Shown piece by piece: positions 24,455-33,904 of a DNA stretch of 64,000 bases (positions within the stretch are counted from its first letter, which is position 1; every line of letters begins with the position of its first letter). A program made the position numbers and the translations under genes. This DNA is from G963665925 sp963678925. Its GTDB lineage: Bacteria > Bacillota > Clostridia > Peptostreptococcales > Acidaminobacteraceae. The stretch spans positions 186,001 to 250,000 of the forward strand of contig OY787533.1 of assembly GCA_963678925.1 (NCBI GenBank). The letters run 5' to 3'. The notes under the pieces were generated by a model. The model was given only the letters and a program-made list of their open reading frames with translations, was not told the DNA's origin and did not search any database.

Positions 24455-25171
24455 TTATTCATCTTCCTCTTTTACAGACCATGCTTTCCACACATTACCA
24501 ACAAGCTCTGGTCCGGGCTTCAGCGTTGTTTTTCCTGGTTTCCAGCCAGACGGCGTTGCTTCAGTTCCCTGTGACTTTCTGACCAGCTGGAATGCTTGGA
24601 TTTGACGAATTGACTCAGCCACATTTCTACCTACTGGTGGTGTTAAGACTTCGTACCCTTGGATAATACCATCAGGATCGATGATGAATCTGCCACGCGT
24701 TTCTACGCCGGCTGCCTCGTCATAGATATTATAGAGAGTACCTACTTTACCACCGCCATCCGAAAGCATTGGATAAGGAATTCCACCCTCAACCATTTTT
24801 GAAAGCTCATGATCATTCCACATTTTATGTACAAATACACTGTCTACACTTACCGAAAGTACTTCTACATCGAGCGCTTTAATTGCTTCATATTTATCTG
24901 CCACGGCAGATACTTCCGTCGCTCAGACAAAGGTGAAATCGCCTGGATAGAAACACAAGAGCACCCACTTGCCTAAAAATTCTGATAATTTAAATGTTGA
25001 GAATTCACCCTTGTGGTAGCCTGCAAGTTCAAAATCTGGTGCTTTTTGTCCGACTTTAATCACACTTTTCAACTCCTTCACTTCCATAGACATAGGTTGA
25101 ACTTCTTCATGTTCAGAAACAGCAATTGTCAGCTCAGGTCTTTGACAACCTGCTTTAAAAGGTTTCGGCAT
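24455..25171 (-). CDS. prxU: Selenocysteine-containing peroxiredoxin (PrxU type), in-frame UGA
   Basis: One continuous frame of 239 codons, with a UGA at 24923-24925 (codon 83) in place of the peroxidatic cysteine. The sequence around it is CFYPGDFTFV-U-ATEVSAV, against the canonical FTFVCPTE of AhpC/TSA proteins, and the downstream part (VSVDSVFVHKMWND, PYPMLSDGGG, ETRGRFIIDPDGIIQ) continues perfectly. A hairpin starts 10 bases after the UGA (24895-24912), as a bacterial SECIS needs. Selenoperoxiredoxins are known from amino-acid-fermenting clostridia. It reduces peroxides with thioredoxin or glutaredoxin-like donors. The start at 25171 has AAAGGAGG. The N-terminus has about 25 extra residues, including Cys9. 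Automated annotation would split this gene in two. Confidence 0.93.
24895..24925 (-). other. Selenocysteine UGA codon and SECIS-like hairpin
   Basis: The UGA codon (24923-24925) is followed after 10 bases by TATCTGC-CGTG-GCAGATA, a perfect 7-bp stem with a four-base loop containing G. The apical loop lies about 17-21 bases from the UGA, as in known bacterial SECIS elements. Confidence 0.8.
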
Positions 25172-25397
25172 TTCTCAGCCTCCTTTCGAATCTGTGAATG
25201 ACTCCTTCAGCAATTGAATAGTATCTTTTGTCATAGCCAATCGAAGGCTTCACATTTTCAACGTGTTACACTTCCTATCACTATCAAATAATTCAATATA
25301 ATAACTACCCGTTATAGATAAAACTAATCAACATATGCCACAAACACTTCTGAGAAATACCAAAAACCACGTTTCTCCCTCATATGCGCAAGTAAAA

Positions 25398-25423
25398 AAC
25401 CGGTAATCATATGATTACCGGTT
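25398..25423 (-). terminator. Terminator of prmA-rsmE
   Basis: A perfect 26-bp palindrome (AACCGGTAATCAT and its complement). On the minus strand it is followed by TTTTTTAC, 76 bases after the rsmE stop. The 327-bp spacer 25172-25498 holds this, the repeat at 25429 and the prxU leader. Confidence 0.75.
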
Positions 25424-25428
25424 GTAGA

Positions 25429-25447
25429 TTGTCGATAAAGTCGATAC
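25429..25447. repeat. TTGTYGAYAAAGTC 19-bp palindromic repeat
   Basis: TTGTCGATAAAGTCGATAC, a variant of the palindrome TTGTTGAC-AAA-GTCAACAA seen at 44632-44650 and 51860-51878. It lies next to a terminator, as the other copies do. Confidence 0.4.
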
Positions 25448-25498
25448 GATGGCAAATTGTAGAAAACATTGATTTGCCTAAGTGCACCCTTTTATAAA

Positions 25499-26257
25499 CT
25501 ATACGCCGCTCAAATCTCCAATGGCATATTGAACAAGGGCCACTGCGGTAAGTCCTGCTGTTTCAGTTCGAAGGATTCTTGGCCCCATTTTTACACTTTT
25601 AGCCCCACCCTCTGTCAGTGCAAGAACTTCCTCTTCATCAATACCACCTTCAGGACCTATGACGATTGCAACCTTTTTCGCATTGGCACATGCGCTTAAA
25701 ACAGGTCCAATGCCCACTGCAGCCTCATTTTCGTAAGGCATGATCACCAGATCAAAATCGTCCATTTCACTTAAAAACTGGCGCATGGACAGGGGTGCGT
25801 CGACCCTTGGAATACGACCGCGTTTTGACTGCTTGGAAGCCTCAAAGGCAATTCGATTCCAGCGCTCCACTTTTTTTGCTGCAGACTTGTCCTCTTTCCA
25901 CTTAACGACCGAGCGCTTCATTTGCAGCGGCACAATCCGCATGACACCCAGTTCTGTGGTTTTTTGTATAATAAGCTCCAGCTTGTCCGCTTTAGGCAAG
26001 CCCTGAAAGAGTGTGATTTCCACAGCCGATTCACGTTTGTTCATTTCTGAAGTCAAGACGCTGCATACCACTTCATCGGTGCCGATAACCTTAACCTCAC
26101 AAATATGCTCCATACCATCTGTATCACACAGCTCAATCTGCTCACCGAGTTCAATGCGGAGTGCCTTTACAGCATGCTTCACATCGTCTTTATCTGTAAT
26201 CCGTGCTATTTTTTCATCAAGGTTCAAGTTTTCCTTAACTATAAAAAATCTATGCAT
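25499..26257 (-). CDS. rsmE: 16S rRNA m3U1498 methyltransferase RsmE
   Basis: Encodes 252 residues from ATG 26257, with GCGAGGT upstream, just 2 bases after the prmA stop. SPOUT-class motifs are complete: MHRFFIV start, F.GLPKADKLELIIQKTTELGV near 80, VVIGPEGGIDEEEV near 195, and GPRILRTETAGLTAV near 215 (trefoil knot, SAM site). RsmE methylates U1498 in the 30S subunit. Overlap and order with prmA are common in Firmicutes. Confidence 0.95.
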   Translation of the reverse strand: MHRFFIVKENLNLDEKIARITDKDDVKHAVKALRIELGEQIELCDTDGMEHICEVKVIGTDEVVCSVLTSEMNKRESAVEITLFQGLPKADKLELIIQKTTELGVMRIVPLQMKRSVVKWKEDKSAAKKVERWNRIAFEASKQSKRGRIPRVDAPLSMRQFLSEMDDFDLVIMPYENEAAVGIGPVLSACANAKKVAIVIGPEGGIDEEEVLALTEGGAKSVKMGPRILRTETAGLTAVALVQYAIGDLSGV

Positions 26258-26259
26258 GT

Positions 26260-27207
26260 CTACCTCGCTAGGATTGCTGCCCACTCACCGCGTCTTCTCA
26301 CTTCAACAATTTCAAAGCCCGATGCTTCAAGACCCTCTTTGACAGCGTCAATCTTGTCATCAATAATACCGCTTGAAATAAAGAGACCGCCTGGCTTCAT
26401 AAAGGTTCTAAGATCCTTTGCAAGCAGGATGATAATGTCTGCAATAATGTTTGCAACAATAATATCCGCTTTTCCAGAAACAACATCCATCAGATTTCCG
26501 TGATGAACTGTAAAGTTATCAGACACATTATTTCTTACGGCGTTTTCTTGTGTCGTCATGACAGCTGCTTCATCAAGATCAACAGCGATTACAGACTTTG
26601 CCCCTAGCTTAGCCGCTGCAATACCAAGAATACCACTGCCGCAACCGATATCAAATACGTCCATGTCTGCAGTGACATTCTCTTCAAGCATTTCCATGCA
26701 CATGCTCGTTGTTTCATGTGTACCCGAACCAAAAGCACCACCTGGATCGATTTCAATAATCAGTCTGTCGTCTGTAGCTTCATATTCTTCCCAGCTTGGT
26801 TTGATAACCAGTCTGTTTCCTACTTCAAATGGCTTGTAGTGTTTTTTCCATTCGTTGTTCCAGTCTGTGTTTTCAAGCTCTTTAACTTCAACTGTAAGCG
26901 GACCGCCATCCAGGCCGAAGCTTTCAATTTGAGAAAGTCTTCCCTTAAGGTGTATCAGCTTGTCTTCGAGATCACTTGCACCTACGTCTGCACCGTCAAA
27001 GTAACACTTTACAACAGCGCCGTCGTATTCAAGATGCATTTTCACTTCTTCGATATCAATATAGTCCCAGTCGGACTCTTTGCTATTCGTATAAACCGGA
27101 TCGTTAGGGTCTTCAATCAGAACGCCCTCTGCGCCAATTTCATAGAGCATGTTACTCACTGCTTCTGAAGCTTCAGAAGTTGTTTTAACTTTTATTTCAT
27201 ACCACAT
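26260..27207 (-). CDS. prmA: Ribosomal protein L11 methyltransferase PrmA
   Basis: Encodes 315 residues, the usual length. N-terminal substrate-binding domain (about 1-120), then PGGAFGSGTHETTSMCMEMLE, the SAM motif VFDIGCGSGILGIAAAKLGA near 178, VDLDEAAV near 202, and NIIADIII near 243. PrmA trimethylates ribosomal protein L11. It is the first gene of the prmA-rsmE pair; in many clostridia dnaJ lies next upstream, but here dnaJ is elsewhere in the window. Confidence 0.95.
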   Translation of the reverse strand: MWYEIKVKTTSEASEAVSNMLYEIGAEGVLIEDPNDPVYTNSKESDWDYIDIEEVKMHLEYDGAVVKCYFDGADVGASDLEDKLIHLKGRLSQIESFGLDGGPLTVEVKELENTDWNNEWKKHYKPFEVGNRLVIKPSWEEYEATDDRLIIEIDPGGAFGSGTHETTSMCMEMLEENVTADMDVFDIGCGSGILGIAAAKLGAKSVIAVDLDEAAVMTTQENAVRNNVSDNFTVHHGNLMDVVSGKADIIVANIIADIIILLAKDLRTFMKPGGLFISSGIIDDKIDAVKEGLEASGFEIVEVRRRGEWAAILAR

Positions 27208-27376
27208 AAGATGCCTCCATCTTCTATTATCAATATCTTTGCAGTGCTGGCTCCAGTCGTGCTTAAAAAGCCAGTAAGCATTATACCATTACCCTTGCCT
27301 ACTCCACAAGAACTATTCACTAGTCTCGCATTTGCGCGATTATGTCTTCCTTAATATAATAGAAGAAAAACACCCT

Positions 27377-28108
27377 TTACTTGCTTAGCAAGTCATCAAG
27401 TTCCTTGTCCAGTATGTCGAGTTCATCAAGTGCGGGGTCAAGTATGTCCTGTGGCATTTTCTCTTCATCAGAGCTTGAGAGAAATGCTTCAGTCGGTCTG
27501 AGTCCCAGTGCTTCAAAAGGATACTCTTCAAAAGCTTCCTCTATATAGCGCTGGAATACTTCCTTTTTCACAATGGGACGCCGTTCATCGGGCTCCCTTT
27601 CGGCCCGTCGCTCTAGGTATCTCAAAATGCTCCTGAGCTGGTCTTGAGGATCCTTGAATCGTATGTCCATCATCTGCTCGAGCACGGTAACCATTGGCGT
27701 CGGTACTCGAACCATATCGTCAACAATATTCATGATTTCATCTTTAGAAAAATCACACATATTGTCGTAAAAACGCATCCTGCTTTCTTCGCTTTCATAT
27801 ATTTTCTTTTTCCCAAGCATCTTCATACCGCGTTTTCGGTCGTAGGCATCCAGCCAGACATGGGAATGCCATCCAATCATCAGGGCCCAGTCCTCAGGAT
27901 GTCTGACCACTTCCCTGAATCTTTTTATTATGTTGTCTGCCTGAAACACGCTTCCACTCAAGCAGTGAGAAACGCGAAAGCTTTTCGTATCTCCTGGATA
28001 CAGGCAGTCTGGCAGTATTGCCCCTACCATCAGCGGATAGGCAGTAAGACCCTTGTATCTTTTAGACAACTCTATAGCAAACATCATATGCAGTGGTAAA
28101 GCCGGCAT
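27377..28108 (-). CDS. Possible zinc-dependent phospholipase C-like protein
   Basis: Encodes 243 residues. The N-terminal part has PALPLHMMFA, then LMVGAILPDCLYPGDTKSFRVSH and GWHSHVWLDAYDR, giving a set of His and Asp residues spaced as in the PF00882 zinc-dependent phospholipase C group of cytoplasmic homologues. The C-terminal 70 residues are acidic and low-complexity (DPALDELDILDKELDDLLSK). No signal peptide is present, so a secreted toxin role is unlikely. GAGAGGGAG precedes the ATG. It is monocistronic and divergent from typA. The assignment is tentative. Confidence 0.5.
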   Translation of the reverse strand: MPALPLHMMFAIELSKRYKGLTAYPLMVGAILPDCLYPGDTKSFRVSHCLSGSVFQADNIIKRFREVVRHPEDWALMIGWHSHVWLDAYDRKRGMKMLGKKKIYESEESRMRFYDNMCDFSKDEIMNIVDDMVRVPTPMVTVLEQMMDIRFKDPQDQLRSILRYLERRAEREPDERRPIVKKEVFQRYIEEAFEEYPFEALGLRPTEAFLSSSDEEKMPQDILDPALDELDILDKELDDLLSK

Positions 28109-28356
28109 AAGCTCCCTCTCTTTTCATACGCATCATAATTAATTCCATGACCGAATCAAACTACGGTCTCATTCATTTTACCACTTGAAAGGATAGTCTA
28201 AAAGCCTTTGACCCCGTAAAGAAAATTTGTTTACATTTTTTTGATTGCTTTAAATGAGTTATAAGTGTATGATTAGTAGGTTGAGTTTCTAACTCCGAAA
28301 ATTAAAACGAAATGATACGAGCACGTTCGTATATGTATTTATAGAAAGGATTTTTT

Positions 28357-30177
28357 ATGTCACAGCACAAAGAGATTATGAACATCGCTGTAATTGCCCA
28401 CGTTGACGCAGGTAAATCAACACTTGTAGATGCACTTTTATCACAAAGCGGTGTTTTTAGAGAAAACGAAGAAGTTGTAGACTGCGTTATGGACAGCAAT
28501 GATCTTGAACGAGAGCGCGGAATTACAATTTACGCTAAAAACTGCGCAATTGAACACAATGGCCTTAAAATCAATATTGTTGATACACCTGGCCATGCCG
28601 ACTTCTCTTCAGAAGTTGAACGTATTATCCGTACAGTTGACTGTGCAATTCTGCTGGTTGACTCAAGTGAAGGACCGATGCCTCAAACGCGATTCGTTCT
28701 TCAAAAAGCCCTTGAGCAAGGTCTGAAGCCAATTCTTATGATCAATAAGATTGACAAGAAAGACCAGCGTGCGGAAGAAGTTGTCGATATGACATTCGAC
28801 CTTTTCGCTGACCTTAACGCTACAGACGAGCAACTTGAGTTCCCAATTCTATACGGAATTGCTAAAGAAGGCATTGCCAAGCGCGAAATGGATGATGAGA
28901 GCACAAATCTTGATCCACTCTTCGACCTTCTTAGAGAGCATGTTGATGTGTATCCAAATCAGGATGATGAGCCTCTGCAGGTACAGATTTCATCCCTTGA
29001 CTACGATGATTATATCGGTCGACTCGGTATTGGCCGCGTTACACGCGGTACTGTTAAAAAAGGCCAGTCTGTATCCATTGCTAGACGTGATGGTTCAGTT
29101 ACTAGAGGTAAAATTGGACAAGTCTTCATTAATGAAGGTCTTAAGCGTTTTGAAACAGACGCAGCTGGAAGTGGCGAAATCGTCGTACTTTCCGGTATTT
29201 CAGATATTATGATTGGTGAGACAATCTGTCTTCCTGATCAAGTTGAAGCACTTCCAATGATTGATATTGAAGAGCCTACGCTTTCTATGAACTTCCTTGT
29301 CAACGATTCTCCTTTCTGCGGCAAGAGCGGTAAGTTCCTAACAAGCCGTCACCTGAACGCACGACTGGAAAAAGAACTGGAAGTTAACGTTGGTCTTCGC
29401 GTTGAAGAGCTTCCTGGAAAAGATGGCTTCAAGGTTTCAGGCCGTGGTGAACTCCACCTTTCTGTCCTGCTTGAGAACATGCGTCGTGAAGGATACGAGC
29501 TTTCAGTTTCAAAGCCGGAAGTACTTCTAAAAACAATTGACGGTGTGACAAATGAGCCGATAGAAACAGTGATTACAACTGTACCGGACGCATTTTCAGG
29601 CACTGTTATTGCCAAGCTTAACGAACGTAAGGGTGCTATGGTAGCTATGGAACCTGAAAACGGCTACACTAAAATCACTTTCCAGGTGCCAACACGTGGC
29701 CTTCTGGGTTACAGAAGCGAATTCATCAATGATACCCGCGGTGAAGGTACAATCGTAAGATCATTCTACGCCTACGAGCCATACAAGGGTGAAATCGCTG
29801 GAAGAAGCAACGGTGTTCTTATTTCACAGCAGGGCGGTACAACAATGGCTTACTCACTATTTAACCTGAGTGAAAGAGCCCAAATGTTCGTTGGTCCTTC
29901 TGTCGATGTTTACGAGGGCATGATTGTTGCTATGAACAGCCGTAAGGACGACATGGTTGTTAACCCTTGTAAGAACAAGAAGCTTACAAACGTGCGTGCA
30001 TCTGGTTCCGATGAAGCCCTAAAGCTGATTCAGCCTCGTGTATTTACGCTTGAAGAAGCGCTTGAGTTTATTGAGCATGATGAACTTGTTGAAATCACGC
30101 CAGACTCAATCCGCCTAAGAAAGAAAATCCTGAACGCACAGGACCGTATGCGTGCGAACAAGAAAATCAGCCAGTAG
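28357..30177 (+). CDS. typA: Ribosome-associated GTPase TypA/BipA
   Basis: Encodes 606 residues, full length. GTPase motifs: AHVDAGKSTLVD (G1) near 18, RGITI (G2), DTPGHADF (G3) near 77 and NKIDKKDQR (G4) near 131. Domain II follows, then the EF-G III/V-like domains and a C-terminal BipA-specific domain (KNKKLTNVRASGSDEAL). BipA acts in 50S subunit biogenesis and stress. AAAGGA precedes the start. The gene has its own promoter region and ends in a terminator at 30238-30268. Confidence 0.97.
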   Translation: MSQHKEIMNIAVIAHVDAGKSTLVDALLSQSGVFRENEEVVDCVMDSNDLERERGITIYAKNCAIEHNGLKINIVDTPGHADFSSEVERIIRTVDCAILLVDSSEGPMPQTRFVLQKALEQGLKPILMINKIDKKDQRAEEVVDMTFDLFADLNATDEQLEFPILYGIAKEGIAKREMDDESTNLDPLFDLLREHVDVYPNQDDEPLQVQISSLDYDDYIGRLGIGRVTRGTVKKGQSVSIARRDGSVTRGKIGQVFINEGLKRFETDAAGSGEIVVLSGISDIMIGETICLPDQVEALPMIDIEEPTLSMNFLVNDSPFCGKSGKFLTSRHLNARLEKELEVNVGLRVEELPGKDGFKVSGRGELHLSVLLENMRREGYELSVSKPEVLLKTIDGVTNEPIETVITTVPDAFSGTVIAKLNERKGAMVAMEPENGYTKITFQVPTRGLLGYRSEFINDTRGEGTIVRSFYAYEPYKGEIAGRSNGVLISQQGGTTMAYSLFNLSERAQMFVGPSVDVYEGMIVAMNSRKDDMVVNPCKNKKLTNVRASGSDEALKLIQPRVFTLEEALEFIEHDELVEITPDSIRLRKKILNAQDRMRANKKISQ

Positions 30178-30237
30178 AAACTGCTGCATGAAACGTATAG
30201 ATTCGATGTTTCTCAAAGCTGAAAAATAATCATAAAG

Positions 30238-30268
30238 AACCCCCAGTGGATCACATCCGCTGGGGGTT
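30238..30268. terminator. Bidirectional terminator between typA and tdh
   Basis: Stem AACCCCCAG and CTGGGGGTT with an inner GGAT/ATCC pair, followed by TTAATTGTTTT on the plus strand. Confidence 0.85.
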
Positions 30269-30299
30269 AATTGTTTTATAGGTTATTCCTGATATTGAC

Positions 30300-31337
30300 T
30301 TAGCTCCACTCTAGAATGACTTTTCCAGACTGTCCACTCTTCATGATTTCAAAGCCCTTTTCAAATTCAGTATAATGCATCCTATGTGTAATCACTTCAG
30401 AAACATCCAGGCCAGACTGAAGCATGGCAGTCATCTTGTACCATGTTTCGAACATTTCACGACCATAGATGCCCTTGATGAAAAGACCATTAAATACGAC
30501 TTTATTCCAGTCAACTGGTGTATCTGGACCTTGGATGCCAAGCATGGCGATTTTTCCGCCGTGGAACATATTGTCTACCATATCCTTGAAAGCAGTCGCA
30601 TTGCCTGACATTTCAAGACCGACATCAAAGCCTTCTTTCATTCCCAGGTCAGCCATAACATCTGTCAGCTTTTCCTTCATTGGGTTTACAACGCGGTCAG
30701 CGCCCATTTTCAGTGCAAGACCAAGTCTGTAATCGTTGACATCTGTAACAACAATGTGACGTGCACCTGCGTGTCTCGCAATTGCAGCAGCCATGATACC
30801 AATTGGGCCAGCACCAGTAATCAGAACATCTTCACCGAGAAGATCATATGAAAGCGCAGTATGAACTGCATTTCCAAGTGGGTCCATTATACTGAGCACA
30901 TCTTCAGGAATTTCCCGATCGCATAGCCATACATTCTGCATTGGAATCGCAGCGTACTCAGCAAAGATACCTGTTCTGTTCACGCCGATACCCATTGTAT
31001 TCTTGCAAAGGTGTCTTCTACCCGCAAGACAGTTACGGCAATGACCGCATACAACATGGCCTTCACCTGAAACCAGGTCTCCAACCTTGTAATCCTTAAC
31101 ACCGCTTCCGATCTCAACGATTTCGCCTACGAACTCATGACCAATTGTCATAGGAACAGGAATTGTCGCCTGTGACCATTCATCCCAGTTGTAGATGTGT
31201 ACATCTGTACCGCAGATTGCAGTCTTCTTCATTTTTATAAGTACATCTTGCTCGCCGATTTCTGGCATGTCTACTTCTTCAAGCCATAGACCCGGCTTCG
31301 CATATTTTTTAACTAAAGCTTTCATTTTTTTTGGCAT
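30300..31337 (-). CDS. tdh: L-threonine 3-dehydrogenase
   Basis: Encodes 345 residues from ATG 31337 with AGGAGGTG upstream. Zinc-type medium-chain dehydrogenase. Catalytic-zinc Cys in AICGTDVHIYNWDEW near 43, IGHEF near 68, structural zinc CGHCRNC...RRHLC near 97-112, and NAD-binding GAGPIGIMAA near 172. The sequence agrees with Tdh, which oxidises L-threonine to 2-amino-3-ketobutyrate. No kbl gene (the usual partner) lies beside it. On its promoter side, plus-strand ATATTATACAC near 31387 is the complement of a TATAAT-type -10. Confidence 0.93.
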   Translation of the reverse strand: MPKKMKALVKKYAKPGLWLEEVDMPEIGEQDVLIKMKKTAICGTDVHIYNWDEWSQATIPVPMTIGHEFVGEIVEIGSGVKDYKVGDLVSGEGHVVCGHCRNCLAGRRHLCKNTMGIGVNRTGIFAEYAAIPMQNVWLCDREIPEDVLSIMDPLGNAVHTALSYDLLGEDVLITGAGPIGIMAAAIARHAGARHIVVTDVNDYRLGLALKMGADRVVNPMKEKLTDVMADLGMKEGFDVGLEMSGNATAFKDMVDNMFHGGKIAMLGIQGPDTPVDWNKVVFNGLFIKGIYGREMFETWYKMTAMLQSGLDVSEVITHRMHYTEFEKGFEIMKSGQSGKVILEWS

Positions 31338-31447
31338 AACGCACCTCCTAGTGGTATGATACCATATATTGTGCAATTGGTCATTATATTATACACGAAA
31401 CGTTTTCACTATTTTATTAAATCTTTGTCTTATATCACACACAAAAA

Positions 31448-31472
31448 ACAGTCTCCTCCCACGAGAGACTGT
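31448..31472 (-). terminator. Intrinsic terminator
   Basis: Stem ACAGTCTC/GAGACTGT, followed on the minus strand by TTTTTTGTGTG. It ends the lipoprotein/kinase operon after the gene stopping at 31518. Confidence 0.75.
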
Positions 31473-31517
31473 AATTGGAATTGTTAGGCATATTATCACC
31501 CTGTATATTACATGCTT

Positions 31518-32090
31518 TTATAAGGACAATTTGAAGAGTGGGCAATCATACACCTTTTTAAACCCGCTTTGCTCAGGTGCTCGAATGCTCTTGTCAAAGG
31601 CAAGCTCCAAACAGACGCTATTGCGCTTATGGAGGGTCGACTTTTTCACTTCAAGGGTTTCAAAAATACTGTCCATTTGACTTTCAAGGTCTGAAGCCTT
31701 CAAATTCTTGGGATACTCAAACACAGCCTGCATGTTCACACGCTTATTGACATGTGCAAGAATTGTATCCAGTTCCTTATCCCACTTCGTGTCTGCGCCA
31801 TATAGGGCCACGCCACTCAAATCTTTCTTCTTCATTCTTGGAATAAGTATGTACTTCAAGTAAGACATCAATGCGCTGTTGAAGGTCTCACAGCCTGAAT
31901 CTCCAATAAAGAAAAGACTTTGCTCAGATTCTGACCAGATCATAGCGGTTTGCGGCATCATCACATTATCGACAAACACCCAACCTGGACGACGCCCGAA
32001 TACAACCTCCTGTACCCACTCATCCACTCTTTCTCCACTCAATAGGTATCCAATTGTGCTGAACTGCGATCTGCTGAGTTCATAAATCAT
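31518..32090 (-). CDS. GNAT_acetyltran-like protein, apparently N-terminal half only
   Basis: Encodes 190 residues from ATG 32090 with GGAGGTGG upstream. The region PQTAMIWSESEQSLFFIGDSG.ETFN..L..YLKYILIPRM, then a Trp and FEYP, resembles the N-terminal module of PF12746 (ZmaR-like acetyltransferases). Those have about 260 residues, with a GNAT core in the second half; here only about 65 residues follow and no CoA motif is visible. It may be a truncated relative or a separate family. It is 48 bases downstream of the tandem binding-protein gene. Confidence 0.45.
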   Translation of the reverse strand: MIYELSRSQFSTIGYLLSGERVDEWVQEVVFGRRPGWVFVDNVMMPQTAMIWSESEQSLFFIGDSGCETFNSALMSYLKYILIPRMKKKDLSGVALYGADTKWDKELDTILAHVNKRVNMQAVFEYPKNLKASDLESQMDSIFETLEVKKSTLHKRNSVCLELAFDKSIRAPEQSGFKKVYDCPLFKLSL

Positions 32091-32138
32091 GCTAACCACC
32101 TCCATCTCATAATAGTTGATACGTTTATTGACATACTG

Positions 32139-33902
32139 TCAATCTGTAATCAATCTCATATACTCCGCATACGATACACCATATGCCTGCTCCCAGTAGA
32201 CATCAAACATGCCGCTGTGCTTCAGAGCTGTAAAATATTTGGTCAAAATCGATGCCAGAATATCATCTTCTTTCTTCACCGCCCAACCGATAAACGCTGA
32301 CTCAGATGACTGAATGGATATTTCAAGATCCTCAAAATCCTGAAGCACCAAAAAAGCAATATCACTATCGACAATGGCAAAATCAGCGCCGCCACGACTC
32401 ACGACATCATAGCTTTCCATATCGGAATAGGTCGGCACGATTTCAACATGAATATCATATCTATCGGTAATATCATTTAGGACAGTTTCATATGCCGTGT
32501 CCTTGTTGATAGCTGCCGTCAGGCCATCCAAATCATCCAGTTTCCTTATGCCTGCACCAACGCGCTGGACAATCACCGTACTGACTGGAACGACCTCAAT
32601 TTGGTTGAGAATCTGTTTTCGCCACGCCATATGTGTAAAATTGTCAGCATAAATATCCACTTCATTGAAAAGATCAGGTACATAGAAATAGCTTGTGTCA
32701 AACTTAATTTCAGGCGGTGTAGCACCGTCCTTCCAAAAGTATTTGGTGAACTGGTCGACTACTGTAACTTTCAGATCAACGCCAATGACTTTTGCAAGTT
32801 CATCTGCAAGCACATAATTGAAGCCAATCTGGTCTTCACCATCAGTCATGTAACCAACGACATTGGGCTGCATGGCAACCCGGAGTTCACCGCGGGACCT
32901 TATCTGATCGATGACTTCCCGCTCCTCGGCTGATAGATTCATGGCCTCCAAAATACTGGCATCCTTCAATATCAAGGTGTAGTACTCATAGAAGCTAATA
33001 TCATAATCGCTCATCCACAGGTCATTGATCATCCCTTCTTCAATGAGTACATCCATATACTTCTCAAGGATTGATTTTAGGGTATCTGAATCTCTTGAAA
33101 CCGCCCAGCCAACATACTTGACCTCCGTTACAGGAATGCCGAGCTCAATGTTGTCGAACTTCTTCATTTCAAGAAAGGCCCTGTTACTGTCCATAATCGT
33201 CAGATCTGCTTCACCTTGATTTACCGCCTCCACCGCATTGAGAATTGTATCGGTATATACATATTCCATGTCTAAACCGTATTTTTCCTCAAGGGCAATT
33301 AAGGTGGACATGTAGGAAGAAACTGCCTGAACCGCCACACGCTTGCCATCCAGATCATACACACTTTCTATATCAAGACCCGGTATATGGATTACCAGTT
33401 CGCGAATAGGTGTAAATCCAATGAAATCCATGAGTTTTTCACGCCAGGGAAGCTGCGTGAGCGTGTCTACATAAACATCCACTTCACTGAAAAGATCCGG
33501 CTTATAGGACAGGTATGGGTCTGAGCGGACCGCTTCGTTGAACTTACCGTCTTTTCTGAAAAAAGCCTCTATGTTATCGACAACATGAACTTCAAGATCA
33601 ATGCCCACTGCATCGGTAAAATTCTTTATGGTATTGTAGTTAAAGCCCTTCTTCTCTCCATTTTCTTCTTTAAAGACAGTCTCCACCTGTCTGGATGCAA
33701 CACGGAGCACACCACGCACCTTAAGTGCATCGAGATAGGCCTCTTCAGATTCTGTCAGGTGCATCTTGTCTATGACATCCACATGACTCTCTATTTCGGT
33801 CAGTTCCTGTATAGGCGCCTCGGTATCCTGAGCAGGTTCCACGCGCGTGCAGCCCTGCAGGGTCAGCATCAAAACGAATATGAATAAAAAGATTTTCTTC
33901 AT
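32139..33902 (-). CDS. Lipoprotein with two tandem solute-binding (SBP_bac_3) domains
   Basis: Encodes 587 residues from ATG 33902 with AAGGATGA upstream. A lipoprotein signal peptide with lipobox LQGC (Cys near 18) is followed by two copies of a family 3 solute-binding fold, about residues 45-310 and 325-587. The copies align internally: DVYVDTLTQLPWREK against DIYADNFTHMAWRKQ, and EADLTIMDSNRAFL against GADFAIVDSDIAFL. Each begins with G.LRVA. No ABC transporter is adjacent. It starts 3 bases from the kinase stop, so it may present ligand to that kinase rather than serve uptake; this is inference. Confidence 0.85.
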   Translation of the reverse strand: MKKIFLFIFVLMLTLQGCTRVEPAQDTEAPIQELTEIESHVDVIDKMHLTESEEAYLDALKVRGVLRVASRQVETVFKEENGEKKGFNYNTIKNFTDAVGIDLEVHVVDNIEAFFRKDGKFNEAVRSDPYLSYKPDLFSEVDVYVDTLTQLPWREKLMDFIGFTPIRELVIHIPGLDIESVYDLDGKRVAVQAVSSYMSTLIALEEKYGLDMEYVYTDTILNAVEAVNQGEADLTIMDSNRAFLEMKKFDNIELGIPVTEVKYVGWAVSRDSDTLKSILEKYMDVLIEEGMINDLWMSDYDISFYEYYTLILKDASILEAMNLSAEEREVIDQIRSRGELRVAMQPNVVGYMTDGEDQIGFNYVLADELAKVIGVDLKVTVVDQFTKYFWKDGATPPEIKFDTSYFYVPDLFNEVDIYADNFTHMAWRKQILNQIEVVPVSTVIVQRVGAGIRKLDDLDGLTAAINKDTAYETVLNDITDRYDIHVEIVPTYSDMESYDVVSRGGADFAIVDSDIAFLVLQDFEDLEISIQSSESAFIGWAVKKEDDILASILTKYFTALKHSGMFDVYWEQAYGVSYAEYMRLITD

Positions 33903-33904
33903 AA

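Noticed and set aside
24904..24925. Reading the TGA as a frameshift or nonsense mutation splitting a peroxiredoxin in two
   Set aside because: The frame is continuous on both sides, the TGA falls exactly at the catalytic Cys position and a SECIS-like hairpin follows.
26260..27207. Expectation that prmA-rsmE directly follow dnaJ as in many clostridia
   Set aside because: They lie about 19 kb away in this window, each with its own terminators, so they are separate here.
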